This document shows, piece after piece, positions 21,350-33,247 of a stretch of 64,000 bases of DNA (position 1 is the stretch's first letter; the number at the start of each line of letters is the position of its first letter). The DNA lies in assembly GCF_002878395.1 (NCBI RefSeq), contig NC_061114.1, positions 142,095,024 through 142,159,023 on the forward strand, written 5' to 3'. This DNA is from Capsicum annuum (lineage: Eukaryota; Streptophyta; Magnoliopsida; Solanales; Solanaceae). Made by a program: the position numbers and the translations under genes. Under the pieces are notes generated by a model. That model ran no database searches. It saw only the letters and a list, made by a program, of their open reading frames with translations, and had not been told where the DNA came from.

Positions 21350-24300
21350 ATGGATTGAAACTTATTGACACTTTAGAAGTATGAATTAATTGAGACATGA
21401 CATATCTGCTAACGAAGGATATAGCTAAGTGGAAACATAAAAACTTCCATCATGAAAATGATTTCAGAGTTGACTTTCTCTATTAACATATAAGGGGTTG
21501 ATTCATGCTTAGAGATTAGAACTTACTTGAAATGTTCATGATATGATCTTACATATAGAATTGCAAAGTGATAACTGATGTAATAATATTCCATGAGTTA
21601 CTAAGTATGGAACAAAGTACGTAACTTATAATTAGGAATTATCCCTGAAAAAACATATATAGGAAATCAAAATAAAAGGCCTTCATGGGATTGCCAAGTA
21701 CATTTTGTAAGCACGAATCATGAGACAATGCGACTAAGATCGTACAATGGGTATTACATTCTCTAAGTTGGATATTTTGGAAAACTAAGATCATTCATTT
21801 AACATTTTGCATTTAATCATGACTAAATATCTGAATTTTAGTTATGATGCATGGACTAAACTGAATTACCTCATGGAATAGACAAACTCATGAAACTTCG
21901 GTTAGTGAGACTATATGTAAAGATGGAAAACCATCGGAACTTGTCTGTCTGACTTCTAAACTGAATTGCTGGCTATACGGATTTAATCATACTGAGAGAT
22001 CATACTCAATTAGATAATTACTTTAACACTCTTTGGAAGAAGTTCTAATATCATTGGGGAGAAAGGACTCTCAGACATTATCTAAATGTGATATCTGAAT
22101 AAGGAATCGAAACATGGCTACAATGTTATGACATGGAATATAGGTCTATAGAATATAAGCTAGGATAAAATTGCTAAGCCTTAGGCAATGAAACTGCTAA
22201 CTTTCAGCATGAGCCATACTTCTAAAAAATACCCACAACTATACTTTTCCCCTTAAATACCATGCTCATTTGATTCAACTTATAATTCTCACATGTGCAC
22301 ATATAACTACTTTAGCCAAAGTCTTAGTTGAGTTGCATACTCTCACCACGTTCAAGCCTAACTTGAAATCAAAATGTACTGCTCATGACACAATAGTACA
22401 GTTTGAACCATGAATTCAGTAAACTAAGTTCCCATCTCTTAGAATAACCCTTCATAACACTTCAACAAATAAATTTAACCTCATACTAGGAACTCATTAG
22501 CGTACAATGCTCCCATCCACTTATATACAAACCTGACATTCAAGCCTACAATTGTAACTACATACGAACTTCTAGGGAAAAACCCAATAGTCCTCTTTCT
22601 CATATTCTCTAAACCTCCATCATTAACCACTTTCTTGCACTATTCTGAAGAAAACACAAATAAAACCTTAATAAACAATGACGCATATCAAAAGCTTGGA
22701 CTCCATCTTAATTCACACTTATAGCATTTGATAAAACACATATACAAAAATCTTTACTCAACAAGAAACATTTACTGTCTCCAATCTAAATAATCATTAA
22801 TCCCCACTATCATCTCCCCCTTAGATTAAAGACATCCTTCTAAACTTATGGATCTATTAAATATCCCTAGGACTTGGCCATAATTTATTCACTCTAATTT
22901 TCTTTAGGTAAATGCTCAACTCATGCGAATGATCTATATTAAAAACACAATAACTTCATTCATGGACAATTTACCTTCACATAGACCATCCATAAATTTC
23001 CCTATCTTTATTAATCATCAACATTGACTTACACTCTCCCCAACAAGCATAGCTATCTAATTAAACACATAAACTGTATCACATTTCTAAAGTTATATTT
23101 TTCCTAAACCACGAGAATCAAAATAATACCAAACGACTCAATATCATCTATCCTTAACTCCTTAACTTAGCTATTAAGATCACTATATACTATATAACTA
23201 GCCGTATTCCCATTTAGAAACTCAAGGGTACAACCAACCAAACACCACCTTTAATAATCTTAGAAAATAATGCATCCCACATATCGCCCTGGGTACATAT
23301 CTAAATCATACCGACAATATCATATTGAATCTTAAATCAATAATCTTAAATAATTACATTCAGTATTTCAAGCCAACTGGTTCATCTCCATATAACTCGC
23401 ATCACTAACCAAGAATACATTATTTCCACCTTTATGATCATCCACTATTCAAACTAATTATCTAGTGCTAGGCGTGATTAACAACACAATCAAAAATACT
23501 ATTATCAAAACATAGAGAAACAATAATCCACTAGAACCTCATAACAATAGAAATCAATCATAACCCTATGGTATACCTTATTAAAATTTGTTAGCACAAC
23601 CTCCTACTACACATTACGACTCTTTACTCACCTATACACCCAAATTAATTTCATAGCTCTATAAGTTTAAACTAAACTCCTTTTGAAACCTTAAGGGAAG
23701 CCTAAATTAAAAATACTCAGCCACCAAATACTTTATTAATATCCTATACTTTTCAAAGACAATAAATACCATCAATAACCCCTTCCTTACTTCATGAAAA
23801 CAGCAATTCACCTTAAATAATTACTCCTTCTCTACCGTTCACCAAGCAACCTGTAACATATTTATTACCCCTAAACTAAAACTCAAGAATGTATAACCTC
23901 ACTACTAACACAATTATATGTAAAAGTTCATCTATATCTATTCCATCACTATACATGACCAAATTTGTTATCACTACACTTATATACTAATACTTCCAAC
24001 CATAAGAAGGTTCTACTACTTATGAATCATAACATTCCAGGTCATAATATCCCTTGAATGCAAACTTTATTTAATAATTTGGGTTCATACTATCTCCTCT
24101 CATAAGCATTATTCAGATAAAAGAGGCTAATGAGGAATCTAAATACATGACGTAATCTATCTTAATAGCACATAGCATATTGAAGTGGACATAAGATTTC
24201 CACATAAAGGACTTATAACACACTAGCGAACTCCTCTCAATACCCTTGTGTGACTCCATAAGTTACTGATAGTAAATTTGACGGCATCTTATTGAGAGAA

Positions 24301-24539
24301 ATTTAAATCTCATACTGATGTTATCTCAAAAGTCCTAGATTGAGAATTATGGAGTGATACACAAATCGATAGATGTTTCTGAAAGAATAACTTTTCTACG
24401 CTATCTAGAGTATGATAGAAAGGAGACATTTCATGAATTCCCTATAGCCTCTCAAAGAAAAGTACTGACATATTCATACCATTTTGCAAGACTTTACTAG
24501 ACACAACTTCATAGACAACCTAAGACACTTGAACTCTAT
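21350..24539 (-). other. Non-coding internal region of element B
   Basis: About 3.2 kb lies between the hairpin and the primer site. I see no gag, protease, RT, RNase H or integrase motif on either strand, and no frame long enough to list. The part nearest the primer site (about 24330-24539), read on the minus strand, matches the start of the internal region of E. The shared order is TTCAAGTGTC, TGTCTATGAAG, AGTACTTTTCTT and AGAGGCTA. It is therefore a large non-autonomous element rather than a gag-pol element with its genes deleted. Confidence 0.65.
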
Positions 24540-24551
24540 GCTCTTATACAA
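24540..24551 (-). other. Primer-binding site of element B (tRNA-iMet type, mutated)
   Basis: GCTCTTATACAA on the plus strand corresponds to GCTCTGATACCA, the complement of the iMet primer site, with two changes. The four-base spacer to the LTR edge at 24556 is the same as in A, C and E. It shows that B is transcribed on the minus strand. Confidence 0.8.
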
Positions 24552-24555
24552 AGTT

Positions 24556-26831
24556 TGTCATGGCCAGAGACTACCCCTAGTTGTAATAAGGTGCATAGAA
24601 CCATAAGTGATCCTAAGCTAAACCATTATACTTGCATGACTCATGACAAAATGAATAAGTTACATAAATCTAAAATAAATAAGCAGAAGGGATGTATTTG
24701 ATGAATATCCTCAATATAAAATGGCATTAAAATTATCAAAACTCTTGTTATACAAAACAAAATGGGAATCAAATACATCAACTCTACTCAGTGTCTATGA
24801 AGCCTCTGCTAATATTTACTATACGTAGCCGAGACATGACCCCCAATTATCCCTAATCAATATGACTAAATAAATAAAATAAGATTATACTCGAACTATG
24901 ATTGACTTAAGCCCTTGAATCAAAACGACTTATCACCTGTTGTTTGGAAGCTACACATTCTTTAATTATGATGTGTCGGCTACAACTAGTACATACATTA
25001 TGAAATAATGTAGCATATAAAAATATATATGGATCCACACTTTGGGAATGTATTAAGGATCTGGGAGTGAATGCAAAAGTAAATCAATAATTAATATACT
25101 CATAGACTTTCAAATAATGTATACTAAGTGTAGATGACTCACCTTGAGCTTTAATAAAACAAAGACAGTAGAATTATAAACATAAGTAATGAAACATATA
25201 GATAAACTTTGTGAGCCATAACACTTAGTTCTAAAAGCTTTAATTTTTATTTTTTCTTTTGGAAGGTTCTTTTAACTGACATAAACCATGTGAGCTATCA
25301 TGCAGTCCAACATATTACCTATGTTGGGGAGAGTTTTCATATCCTTGCCATCAAAATTGAACCTTAATTTATGTTATAACTATACTTAACCCATAATGGG
25401 ACTTATACCTATGGTGGTACGTATTTTTATTGCATGTGACCTTGAATCATTCCCAACACAGTGCTAAATACTACTCCCATATTACCTATATGCTCATAAT
25501 TTTAGTAAATCCATCTTAAAATAGCACAAGGTTTGTGTAATTAAAAAATGTATGCTTATATTTGCATTAAATAAAAAATCAAGATGAACAAATGTCGATT
25601 CCATGTCGTAGCTTAGGATCAAAAGATCAATCTTTACTTTAAGTCTTGATATAAAATTGTCAAAGAAACTTAAGATCATAGTTTTCTTGAAATCTCAAAA
25701 CTTGTACTTAGGGATTATAATATATATGCTTAAATGCTAAGAAATTCGTAACAAATCTTCATGATCAATAATATTCTAGAAATATTTCAATAATTTCAGT
25801 CCAAATAATGAAATCCATATGCAATATGAATCGTATAAATCAAAATATGAGCGTATGTATTTTTGATGCACTTAAAGCCTTGAATCTCATGCTTTTTTTC
25901 ATATAACTTGTAACACAATTTCATTCTTTAAACTCAATTAAAAATATTTAATCAATGTCTCAAATCATACGCATGGTTTTCAAATCATAAAAGAGAATTC
26001 TTCAATTTAAGAAATAAATAAATGAAAACAATTATGCAATTTAATACTTTAATCTCTTTATAAATTCATAAACTCAAAACAAGATAATTTGGGTATGAAC
26101 CCTAATTCCAATTTATGTAAACTCAACTTTAAAACAAGTTTTGAGAACAAGGATTAAAGGGTATCCTTGTTTATAAACCCTACATAGCTTGACTGGACTA
26201 ATCCTTGGAGAGAACCTTGAATTTGGATTCAACTCCTTGATTCTTTAGAGATGACACTTGGGTTTTTTTCTTGGGAAGAGGGTAAGGGTTTTTTTATTAT
26301 GACTTAAATGATTAGGTCTTATGGTGTAGTATTTACTAGTTTAAAGACCCCATATAACATTTAGGAGTTGTTATGGACAGTTTAGGGATATGAAAATTCC
26401 TCCACACCCTTGATTTAAGTCAAAAAGGTGTATTTTTTAGCCTTGTACAATGACCTAGGCGACGCCAACCCTTTGCATGTCCATAACTTTTTGCTCAGGT
26501 GTAGAATTAAGGCGAAATTGGTATCATTGGAAAGCTAATTCAATTTTAAAAAATTTGATGGGTATTGAGAGGTAAATTTTCATATATATAATAAGTTATA
26601 CTTTTTCAAAGTTGACGCTTGTATAATCGAATACAAAAATTTGACCGAATCAAAGGCTCTTAGCTCAACTCTACTCTAAGTAATTTCTATTAACATTTTT
26701 CACCCTATAAGTAATATTAAAAATGAGGATAAAGATCATGAAACATGTATTCAAATATAAATCATGGGATTAGATTTTACAAATGCAGGTATGGTAATTC
26801 GATTTCTAGCTCAAAAATATGGGGTGTTACA
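24556..26831 (-). repeat. 5' LTR of element B
   Basis: The LTR is 2276 bp, with TGTCATGGCC at the left edge and GGGTGTTACA at the right edge (TGTAACACCCC on the minus strand). It contains the 0.68 kb that the split 3' LTR lacks. The CG-containing motif cluster is reduced to CCTAGGCGACGCC (about 26454-26466), as if part had been deleted. The frame 25494-25679 is not a gene. Confidence 0.85.
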
Positions 26832-27290
26832 AAAATTCAAAGGAATATCGTCTATAATGCAACCAACAATCCTACCCCACAAATTTGGAAATGTTTTCAT
26901 ATTGGTTCAAAAGAAGATCCTACTATAAATTATAGTCAACTAAATTTGGGCCTTGGTTGTGAAGTCATTCATAGATATATGAAGCGTGGTCATCGCCCGA
27001 GAGACCTCTTTGCCGGGGCATAGCTTCTCTACCATCCAACTTCTTGGATCATACCTTTTTTCTTCAAACTCATCCATGTTTTTATTTAGGATCCATAGAT
27101 TTCATTAATTTTCTCTGCCCCAAAGACCATCTCTTTTCCCCAAATCTTGATAATTATGATGAACGGGCCTGAGAAAGATACTACGCTAAGGTTAGCATAG
27201 AATTCTCGAAAGTACTACTCATTTTCCTTGAAAGAATTTGGGGAAAAGTATTGCCACCGAGTGGACACACTTCAGTAATGAAAAAAAAGC
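26832..27290 (-). pseudogene. N-terminal part of the second ORF of element G
   Basis: On the minus strand the reading gives DEFEEKRYDPRSWMVEKLCP, then GKEVSRAMTTLHISMNDFTT and, just before element B, CIIDDIPLNF. The upstream part includes an AEKINEIYG-like run in another frame. It continues after B at 10338. I recognise the phrase order from plant repeats annotated as 'putative plant transposon protein', from memory only. Stops interrupt it. Its position, after protease and a spacer and before the 3' LTR, is that of an extra or env-position ORF. The plus-strand frame 26745-27023 is a shadow. Confidence 0.5.
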
Positions 27291-28629
27291 TTTTATAACA
27301 CTTTCTCCAAACATATTCCTCTTTCTTAGAGGAACTTTGTTCTAAAAAAAACACCATAGTATAGAGTGTGGCACTCGCGGGCCATGAATTGGACTTTGTT
27401 GTAGTCTTTCATGATATAATTCAGAAAAATATGAGAACAACACAACAACATTAATTATCAACATTTTCATACACATACTATGCTATGTTGTCCACTAAAT
27501 CTAGTAGGATGGTTACTTGGTAGTGTTTGGACAAAAATTTGAATTGTAGAATTTTTAGCCAAGGTTGGAATTTATCCTCAGATGCAGCAATCGAGGTACA
27601 TAGATCCACTATCACGGTCTCAATGATAGTGATCATAGTATATGAGACCAGTTTGAGCCAAATTTTTAACTATCCAAAATCCCAATTCTAAACCAAAACA
27701 AGTTCCAACATAAGGATTAACATTAAGGTCAAAGAACATGATAACTAGGTATTCAATTATGCCATTAGACTGTGAAAACAACTTTCTATGAACTCATTTG
27801 GGAATATAATCAAGCACTTGGTGTGTACAGTATTTTCCTCTAAATTTCAAAAATAATTTGGATACTCAAGACTTCACCACATGTTTACACACCATTTCTA
27901 GTAGCTAAATACCACATAAGTATGATTTAATCAATGATTTAGCAATGAAAACATAATTTTATTGCTTCCCTATATTATGCATTCTATGGCCTATTTTATA
28001 AAATTTAAGCATAAATTCAAGACACTTACTAATTGAATGATGCAAGAGGGATAGTCTGATGCTTTTGAATGCCAAAAATATACCCAAGAGCAGGTACAAT
28101 TTGAGGTCAAATTTGAGAAAGAAGTGTCAAAAAAATGGGCATTTGGATGGTCATATAGACTAATTTGACTGTAATCACGGTCCAAGTTCAACGATCGTGG
28201 TGACATGGGTGACCGCGATCGTGGAGATATAGACCCGCAATTGTGGTCATAAAGAGTATTTCTTCACCTCTATTTTTCCCTGTTCAGTCCCACATCCAAA
28301 AAATTCACACTTTCCCCTTTTCAAACTCATTCAAAACACTCTATAGTGCCATAAATGCATGGATTAATAAATTACCAAATTTTAAAATCTACTCTACCAA
28401 ATTGAAGTCAACGGATATAGGTCACTTTCATGGCATTTGTTTGTTTCCCCTAACATAGCACCATAGTTATTATCGTGGCACAATGTCTTCCATATTTTTA
28501 AAATTTGATCTCCAAGGGACCCATCATTCACTTTCTCATCTTCAACATTTGTAACTAGCGCCACTTGAAGATCCATGGGTTGTTTATTCATTTATCATAC
28601 CCGAAATGTCACATTACCATTATGAACTC
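27291..28629 (-). other. Spacer between protease and second ORF of G, with palindrome clusters
   Basis: There is no RT, RNase H or integrase where they would be expected. The part at 28394-28591 still has an open minus-strand frame following the protease, but I do not recognise it. At about 28160-28245 there is an ACGATCGTGG, CGCGATCGTGG and CGCAATTGTGG cluster of the same kind as in the LTR of G. At 27607-27631 there is an 8-bp-arm inverted repeat, CACTATCA/TGATAGTG. Confidence 0.5.
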
Positions 28630-29060
28630 TAAACCTCATTTCTCAAAGATCCAAATCGACATGGCTCTTCCAGTGTAAAAGAAAGGTTGATAAAGAATAA
28701 TAGGTACCTCTTGGTCTATCTGATAATCTAACACCACAAAATCCGTTGTAAGGATGAATATATCTACTTTCACCAGCATGTTGAACAAAACACCAATAGT
28801 ATTTTTGATAGACTGATCCTCTGTCAAAAGACTCATTTATATTAGTATAGGGGTACTCAATCCAATCTCCTATATATTTCTAATGGCATGAATTTTATAC
28901 TCACACCTGGGTCATATAGTGTTTTATCAAATTTATGTGTCCCGATTGTGCATGGAATGGTAAAGACACTGGGGCCTTTCTTATTTTTCTATTATTCTAC
29001 TCTTTATAGCACTACAACCATGGGTTACTTCAATGGTGTTACCTTCAACAAGATTCTTAT
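28630..29060 (-). pseudogene. Aspartic protease of element G
   Basis: The minus-strand reading passes an SRIIEK...YHSMHNRDT region, then DPGVSIKFMPL (the DLGASINLMPL-type active site, Asp kept). LLTEDQSIKNTIGVLFNMLV, KVDIFILTTDFVVLDYQIDQ and EVPIILYQPFFYTGRA follow. This is the retropepsin-like domain found after gag in Athila/Ogre-type elements. Stops lie upstream of MSLLTED. It would have matured the Gag polyprotein. Confidence 0.75.
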
Positions 29061-29479
29061 TTTAGATTAATATCTTTATAATCATATCATAACCAAGAAT
29101 ATCTTGGATTGCTTCCTGTAGTGGGATATTGATAGAGAGGTTGCTAAGCTTAGCCATGCATTTCTTAAGCTTGTCATTCTCTTATTTTCCCATAAGAATT
29201 TCGGGAAACAAAGGAGGAATTTGAATTTTGGGAAATACATCACCTTGTGTCATCTCATTCTCTACCACCTCTTTGACCATTTCCACCGCTTTAATTTGAT
29301 CTCCTTATACTTGAGATTTTGGAGGCCCTTCTTTTGACTAAAATGCAATATTTGTCATCACATTAATTGGTTCAACCTTGGGATTTTTTCACCCATATTT
29401 TCTCCCTCAACTTCCTTCAAATGATCACCAAGGGCGTTACGACTCCTAGTGACTATTTCTAACACTTAAAGCTTTATTT
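29061..29479 (-). other. Linker between gag and protease of G, degenerate
   Basis: The minus strand here has scattered residues of the low-complexity linker that usually joins gag to protease, with several stops. I see no domain. Confidence 0.4.
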
Positions 29480-30439
29480 TTTTAGTTCACAATAGTGTCA
29501 CTAGGAAGACCTCCTTTTTGTCTAGCATTCAATTCAGAAGAGATTTGCCCTATTTGCATTTCTAATTATTTAATATAAGTTGAGTGGGAAAAAAATATTT
29601 GGTTTTTTTATGAGAAGTTATCTTTCAATTCACGAACCATCTTGTCCTTTCTCTCCACATTTATCAAAATTCTTTCTAAGACATATTTGGTTTTATATTT
29701 GTTGGGGTCTACAGGACTTGCTTCTTTATTTTTTGCCCAGTCATGAGGAGGAACATAAAGATCTTAGTCACAGTCTCTATCCCTCCAATAATAGTCACAA
29801 TCACGATCATGATCCGTCAAACCTTTGTTCCAACCTTGCATTTGATTGGCGGGGTGGGAACCACCCCAATAATTGGCAAAAATACCAAATATCCTCATCA
29901 TGCTTCATGGACTATTTGTCACCATTGTTCTTGGATGCTATGACATTCACGGCCTTTATGGGTGAACCCATCACATGTTTCGTCAAAAACTCTAATTGAG
30001 AAATCTTTTTTGCTGTATTTTCCTCTCTCACTTTATCACTATTTCTTTGTACCATATAAAAAAAGAGGTAAAAGGAGATCCTTTTAGTAACTCAGTATCT
30101 TGGGGATGCCACCCCTAATTTTTCTTAGTAACATCGTCAAGTAAATTAATAGCCACTTCATAAGTCAAATTTACAAGAGAGCCCCCCGTCGCATTCTCCA
30201 ATATAGTTTTGTTCAATGGATCAAGAGTCCGATAGAAGATTTAGAGAAGCATCTTCTCTAAGACCTCGTAGTTGGGACATAGCATGAGTTTTCCATTGAT
30301 ACTTTCCCAAACCACATACAAGGGTTCTCCATTTAATTTTCTAATATTGGTGATTTCATCACGCATTTGGAGAATTTGGGATGGTAGGAAATACTGGTCA
30401 AGGAAGGCCATGGTGATTTCATCCCATGAAGTAATTGAC
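29480..30439 (-). pseudogene. gag: gag of element G, C-terminal part
   Basis: From 30439 leftward the reading is SITSWDEITMAFLDQYFLPS, QILQMRDEITNIRKL, then FYRTLDPLNKTILENATGGS. After a frame change it gives NYWGGSHPANQMQGWNKGL, LYVPPHDWAKN and KxLEMQIGQISSELNARQKG followed by GLPSDTIVN. These are standard phrases of Athila/Ogre-type gag C-termini. The frame 30241-30468 is a chimera: its first ten residues come from solo LTR F. The longest plus-strand frame (29580-29999) is a shadow. Confidence 0.8.
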
Positions 30440-32773
30440 TGTAACACCCCGTCATTATCTTTACTCAATTCAGCCTATAGTACATGCACCAGAGGCTTAT
30501 AACCTGAAAATTAAGACTAAGTGTTGAGGAGCTGAGTAACTTTTGACTCCCTTTAACTTTGAGGATTTTTACGTTGACCTTACTGGCTCCGAGATGGTGG
30601 TTTTTGAGTTAATTCATATTCAGGGGAGTAAGTCGCATGTCTCGGGTATGTTTTGTATTTTTTTGGACTAGGTTTGGATTGTGTTTGGGTTGGAATCAAG
30701 CAGCCCACCGTGATTCCATCGTGTCGTGGTGAGTATAGTGCCAAGCGATCAACCACATCGTGGTGGATTGTAATAAGGCATTTTTCACTTTCCACTGAGT
30801 TATCATGATTATATCACATCGTGGTGGAAATTATGATGAGAGCTTCATTATGTCGTGGTGAAGCCAAAACAATAGTTGTCAATTCCCAGTGACACCGCGA
30901 TTGCACTGTGTCGCAGTGAGTATAGCGTTGAGGGCATCACCTCATCACGGTGAAGTCTTAATCAATATTCCAATTCTATATTTTTAATTAAAATGGTCCC
31001 AAAACAACATCTTTACCTTATAATTAATATTACACTCATGATTCAAACCAATCCCTATCAAGAAGAAACCTTAGACACTTCAACATTCAAGTTCAATTCT
31101 CATGAAATCCATAAGGGCCCTTCACAAATTCTTCAATAAGCTATGTTAGAAGTTGATTCATGGACCTTTTTCATCAATGGAGTTCAACAACCCAATTTTC
31201 AAGTTCAATAATGATATTAAAATGTATTTATAAATCTTATCCAGGAACTTCCATGAATCTTGACTTTATACCATATTTTCAAGTATTTTTCATTGAATTT
31301 AGTTATTGACATATTTTGAGAATGATAATTTCATTTTAAAATTCATGACTCATGATTTTGGTATTGATGTTATGTTACTATTATATGCATTAAACTATTT
31401 TCATGCTTTCACTCACAAACCCCATGTGTTTGATGAAATGCCTCATAGATGAATTTTTAACAATGACTAGTTATGATGTTCTCCGAGTTGTATTATGGTT
31501 TAAAATAATCTCATGTATTCTTTTTGATATTATTATCGAGTGTTGGGGGTTATGAAATCCCGAAAACTTAACAGTTTACTTAGTTTAAATACTTTTGGAA
31601 GGGTTTTAAATGTATTAGTGTATTATTAGTTCTGTCAGTGCATCATGTCAGTAAGATCAGTTCAGTTCAGTAATTAGAGTCAATTCAGTTGGAAGTAGGA
31701 TTTAGAATTGAGAGAACCCAGTTGTCGAGGTTTACCTGCCTGTAGAGGGTGTGAACTTTAGTAGCACTCCCTGTATTCTAAAACTTTCTACCCAGCATAG
31801 GTTGAGATGTTAACCTGCTAGTTAGGGGTTGAGACATATCTCATTAGGGCCCTGCTAGTTGAGGGTGACCCTTAGTACTTTGAGACAACACTATAGTGTA
31901 TCCACAAAGCTAGTGTTAGTACCTGTGGCATGGTACTGACACCCTTAAAAATGGGGTTACAAGTTGGACCCCAATTTACCTTTTTGGGGCATGTCTTTTA
32001 GATGATAGCTCCTACAGTTTCAGTTTAGTAATCAGTCCAGTACTCAGTTTGAAGCCTTCTTGACCATGGGATATAGTCACTACTTGTACAACATCATTAT
32101 TTCAGTATTTCATTTTACATATTATCCCAGAACCATGTCATATGCTTGGTCATGCATTCTCAGCTTTTTACTGATTTTATGAACGCTATACATCACCTAT
32201 CCCATGCCATACTTATTATCCGTTATTATTCATGCATATGAGCATGACATATCAGCCTAACCCCATTTAGCATACTAGTATGTTCTAAGTACTGACTGCT
32301 TACTCAATTTTCTTTTGCTATGATATCTCAAATCATAGGTTCAGATGCTCAGGTTCCTAACAGCTACTAGACCTCCCAGCGCATCAACAATAATAGAAGT
32401 CGTGAGTCCTCATGTTCTGAGGATTGTTTAGGTTTATTTTAGTTCACTTCAGTAGTCAGTTAGGGTTAGTTGGGGACTTGTCCCATCAACTCCATAATCA
32501 GTTAGTTAGAGGCTTTGAGATAATTTAAGTCAGTTATTCAGTTATCGGTTGTTGTTGACAGTCTTACAATATTATTTTCAGACAAACATTTTCAGTATTA
32601 TGATTCAGTATTATTGTCTTAATCAAAACCTTTTGGCATTTTAGGTAAATTTCACATATTCCCCTTATTATTTTTATTCTATGCTCGGAATAGGTACTAG
32701 CATAGGTTAGCTTGTTGTCATTCGAAGCTGTATGCACCGTGTAGAATTTAGGGTGTACTTTCAAGGTGATACA
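30440..32773 (+). mobile_element. Solo LTR F, inserted in the gag of G
   Basis: A 2334-bp block runs from TGTAACACCCCG to GGTGATACA, with no internal region or primer site beside it. It interrupts the gag of G within a codon run, between LAG and SITSWDE on the minus strand. Flanking bases are TTGAC (30435-30439) and TTACC (32774-32778), an imperfect target duplication. About six degenerate TCGTGGTGA-type motifs lie at 30700-30955, before a TATATTT at about 30976. Many CAGT/TCAGT short repeats occur later, as in LTR D on the other strand. Confidence 0.75.
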
Positions 32774-33113
32774 TTACCCCTGCTAGATGAGAGTGATGCC
32801 ACACTACCGTCTCACTCATTAGGTAGAAAAGGAAGCGGTGTAGATAGATGGACTATTAGGTTATGTGCGCAATATCAAATAGTGCACACACCTCTATGAA
32901 GTTCTTCAAATACAACATGGGGTCCACATAGGATTGCCGCCCAAAAAGTCCCTTCATTTGGGCCATATGCAACATTACGCTTGTGACATGAAAGACATTG
33001 TTCCCTTGAGTAGGTGGGATATCGATGGAACTTATACGTCCCTCGTCATTGAGTTGCTCATCACCATCAAGAGGACCGTCAAAAGATCCATCTTGACTTG
33101 GATTGTTACTCAT
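32774..33113 (-). pseudogene. gag: gag of element G, N-terminal part
   Basis: The start is taken at MSNNPSQDGSFDGPL (codon 33111-33113), the first Met after the primer site that opens a gag-like text. An upstream in-frame Met at 33161 is preceded by a poly-Phe run and is less likely. MAQMKGLFGRQSYVDPMLYL, KNFIEVCALFDI and, after two stops, LHRFLFYLMSETVVW match the capsid start of Athila/Ogre-like gag. The rest lies beyond solo LTR F. Confidence 0.75.
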
Positions 33114-33219
33114 GGCTCCGTATATACTAAGAAGATCACCTAAAAAGAAAAAAAAATACATACCACTACGGGTATACCCAAAATAAAATCAAAATCACAC
33201 AAGTGAAAATAAGATTTCA

Positions 33220-33238
33220 CTCCCCAGTAATGGCGCCA
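33220..33238 (-). other. Primer-binding site of element G (tRNA-Asp type)
   Basis: On the minus strand TGGCGCCATTACTGGGGAG differs from the expected tRNA-Asp primer site at three positions. It lies nine bases from the inner edge of the 5' LTR. This primer type is known from Athila and Ogre elements. It separates G from the iMet-primed A, B, C and E. Confidence 0.85.
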
Positions 33239-33247
33239 TTTTTATTA

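Larger units (their letters stand above)
10339..26831 (-). mobile_element. Element B: non-autonomous LTR retrotransposon, with A nested in its 3' LTR
   Basis: The two LTRs are 24556-26831 (5', minus strand) and 10339-10609 plus about 19872-21315 (3', split by element A). The internal part is 21316-24555. A tRNA-iMet-type primer site next to the 5' LTR, and a hairpin with a polypurine-like tract next to the 3' LTR, fix the orientation. No gag or pol is visible. The internal start matches the internal start of element E on the opposite strand. Flanking bases on the minus strand are ATTTT and AGGTT (three of five match), so the target duplication is doubtful. B sits inside the second ORF of G. 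Confidence 0.75.

Noticed and set aside
10334..26836. Clear target-site duplication for element B
   Set aside because: On the minus strand ATTTT and AGGTT agree at only three of five bases. The ORF2 reading across B supports the insertion better than the flanks do.
26745..27023. 92-residue plus-strand frame
   Set aside because: It crosses the end of LTR B and is antisense to ORF2 of G, so it is chimeric and fortuitous.
29580..29999. 139-residue plus-strand open frame
   Set aside because: It lies antisense over gag of element G, which is well supported on the minus strand. Its residues show no domain.
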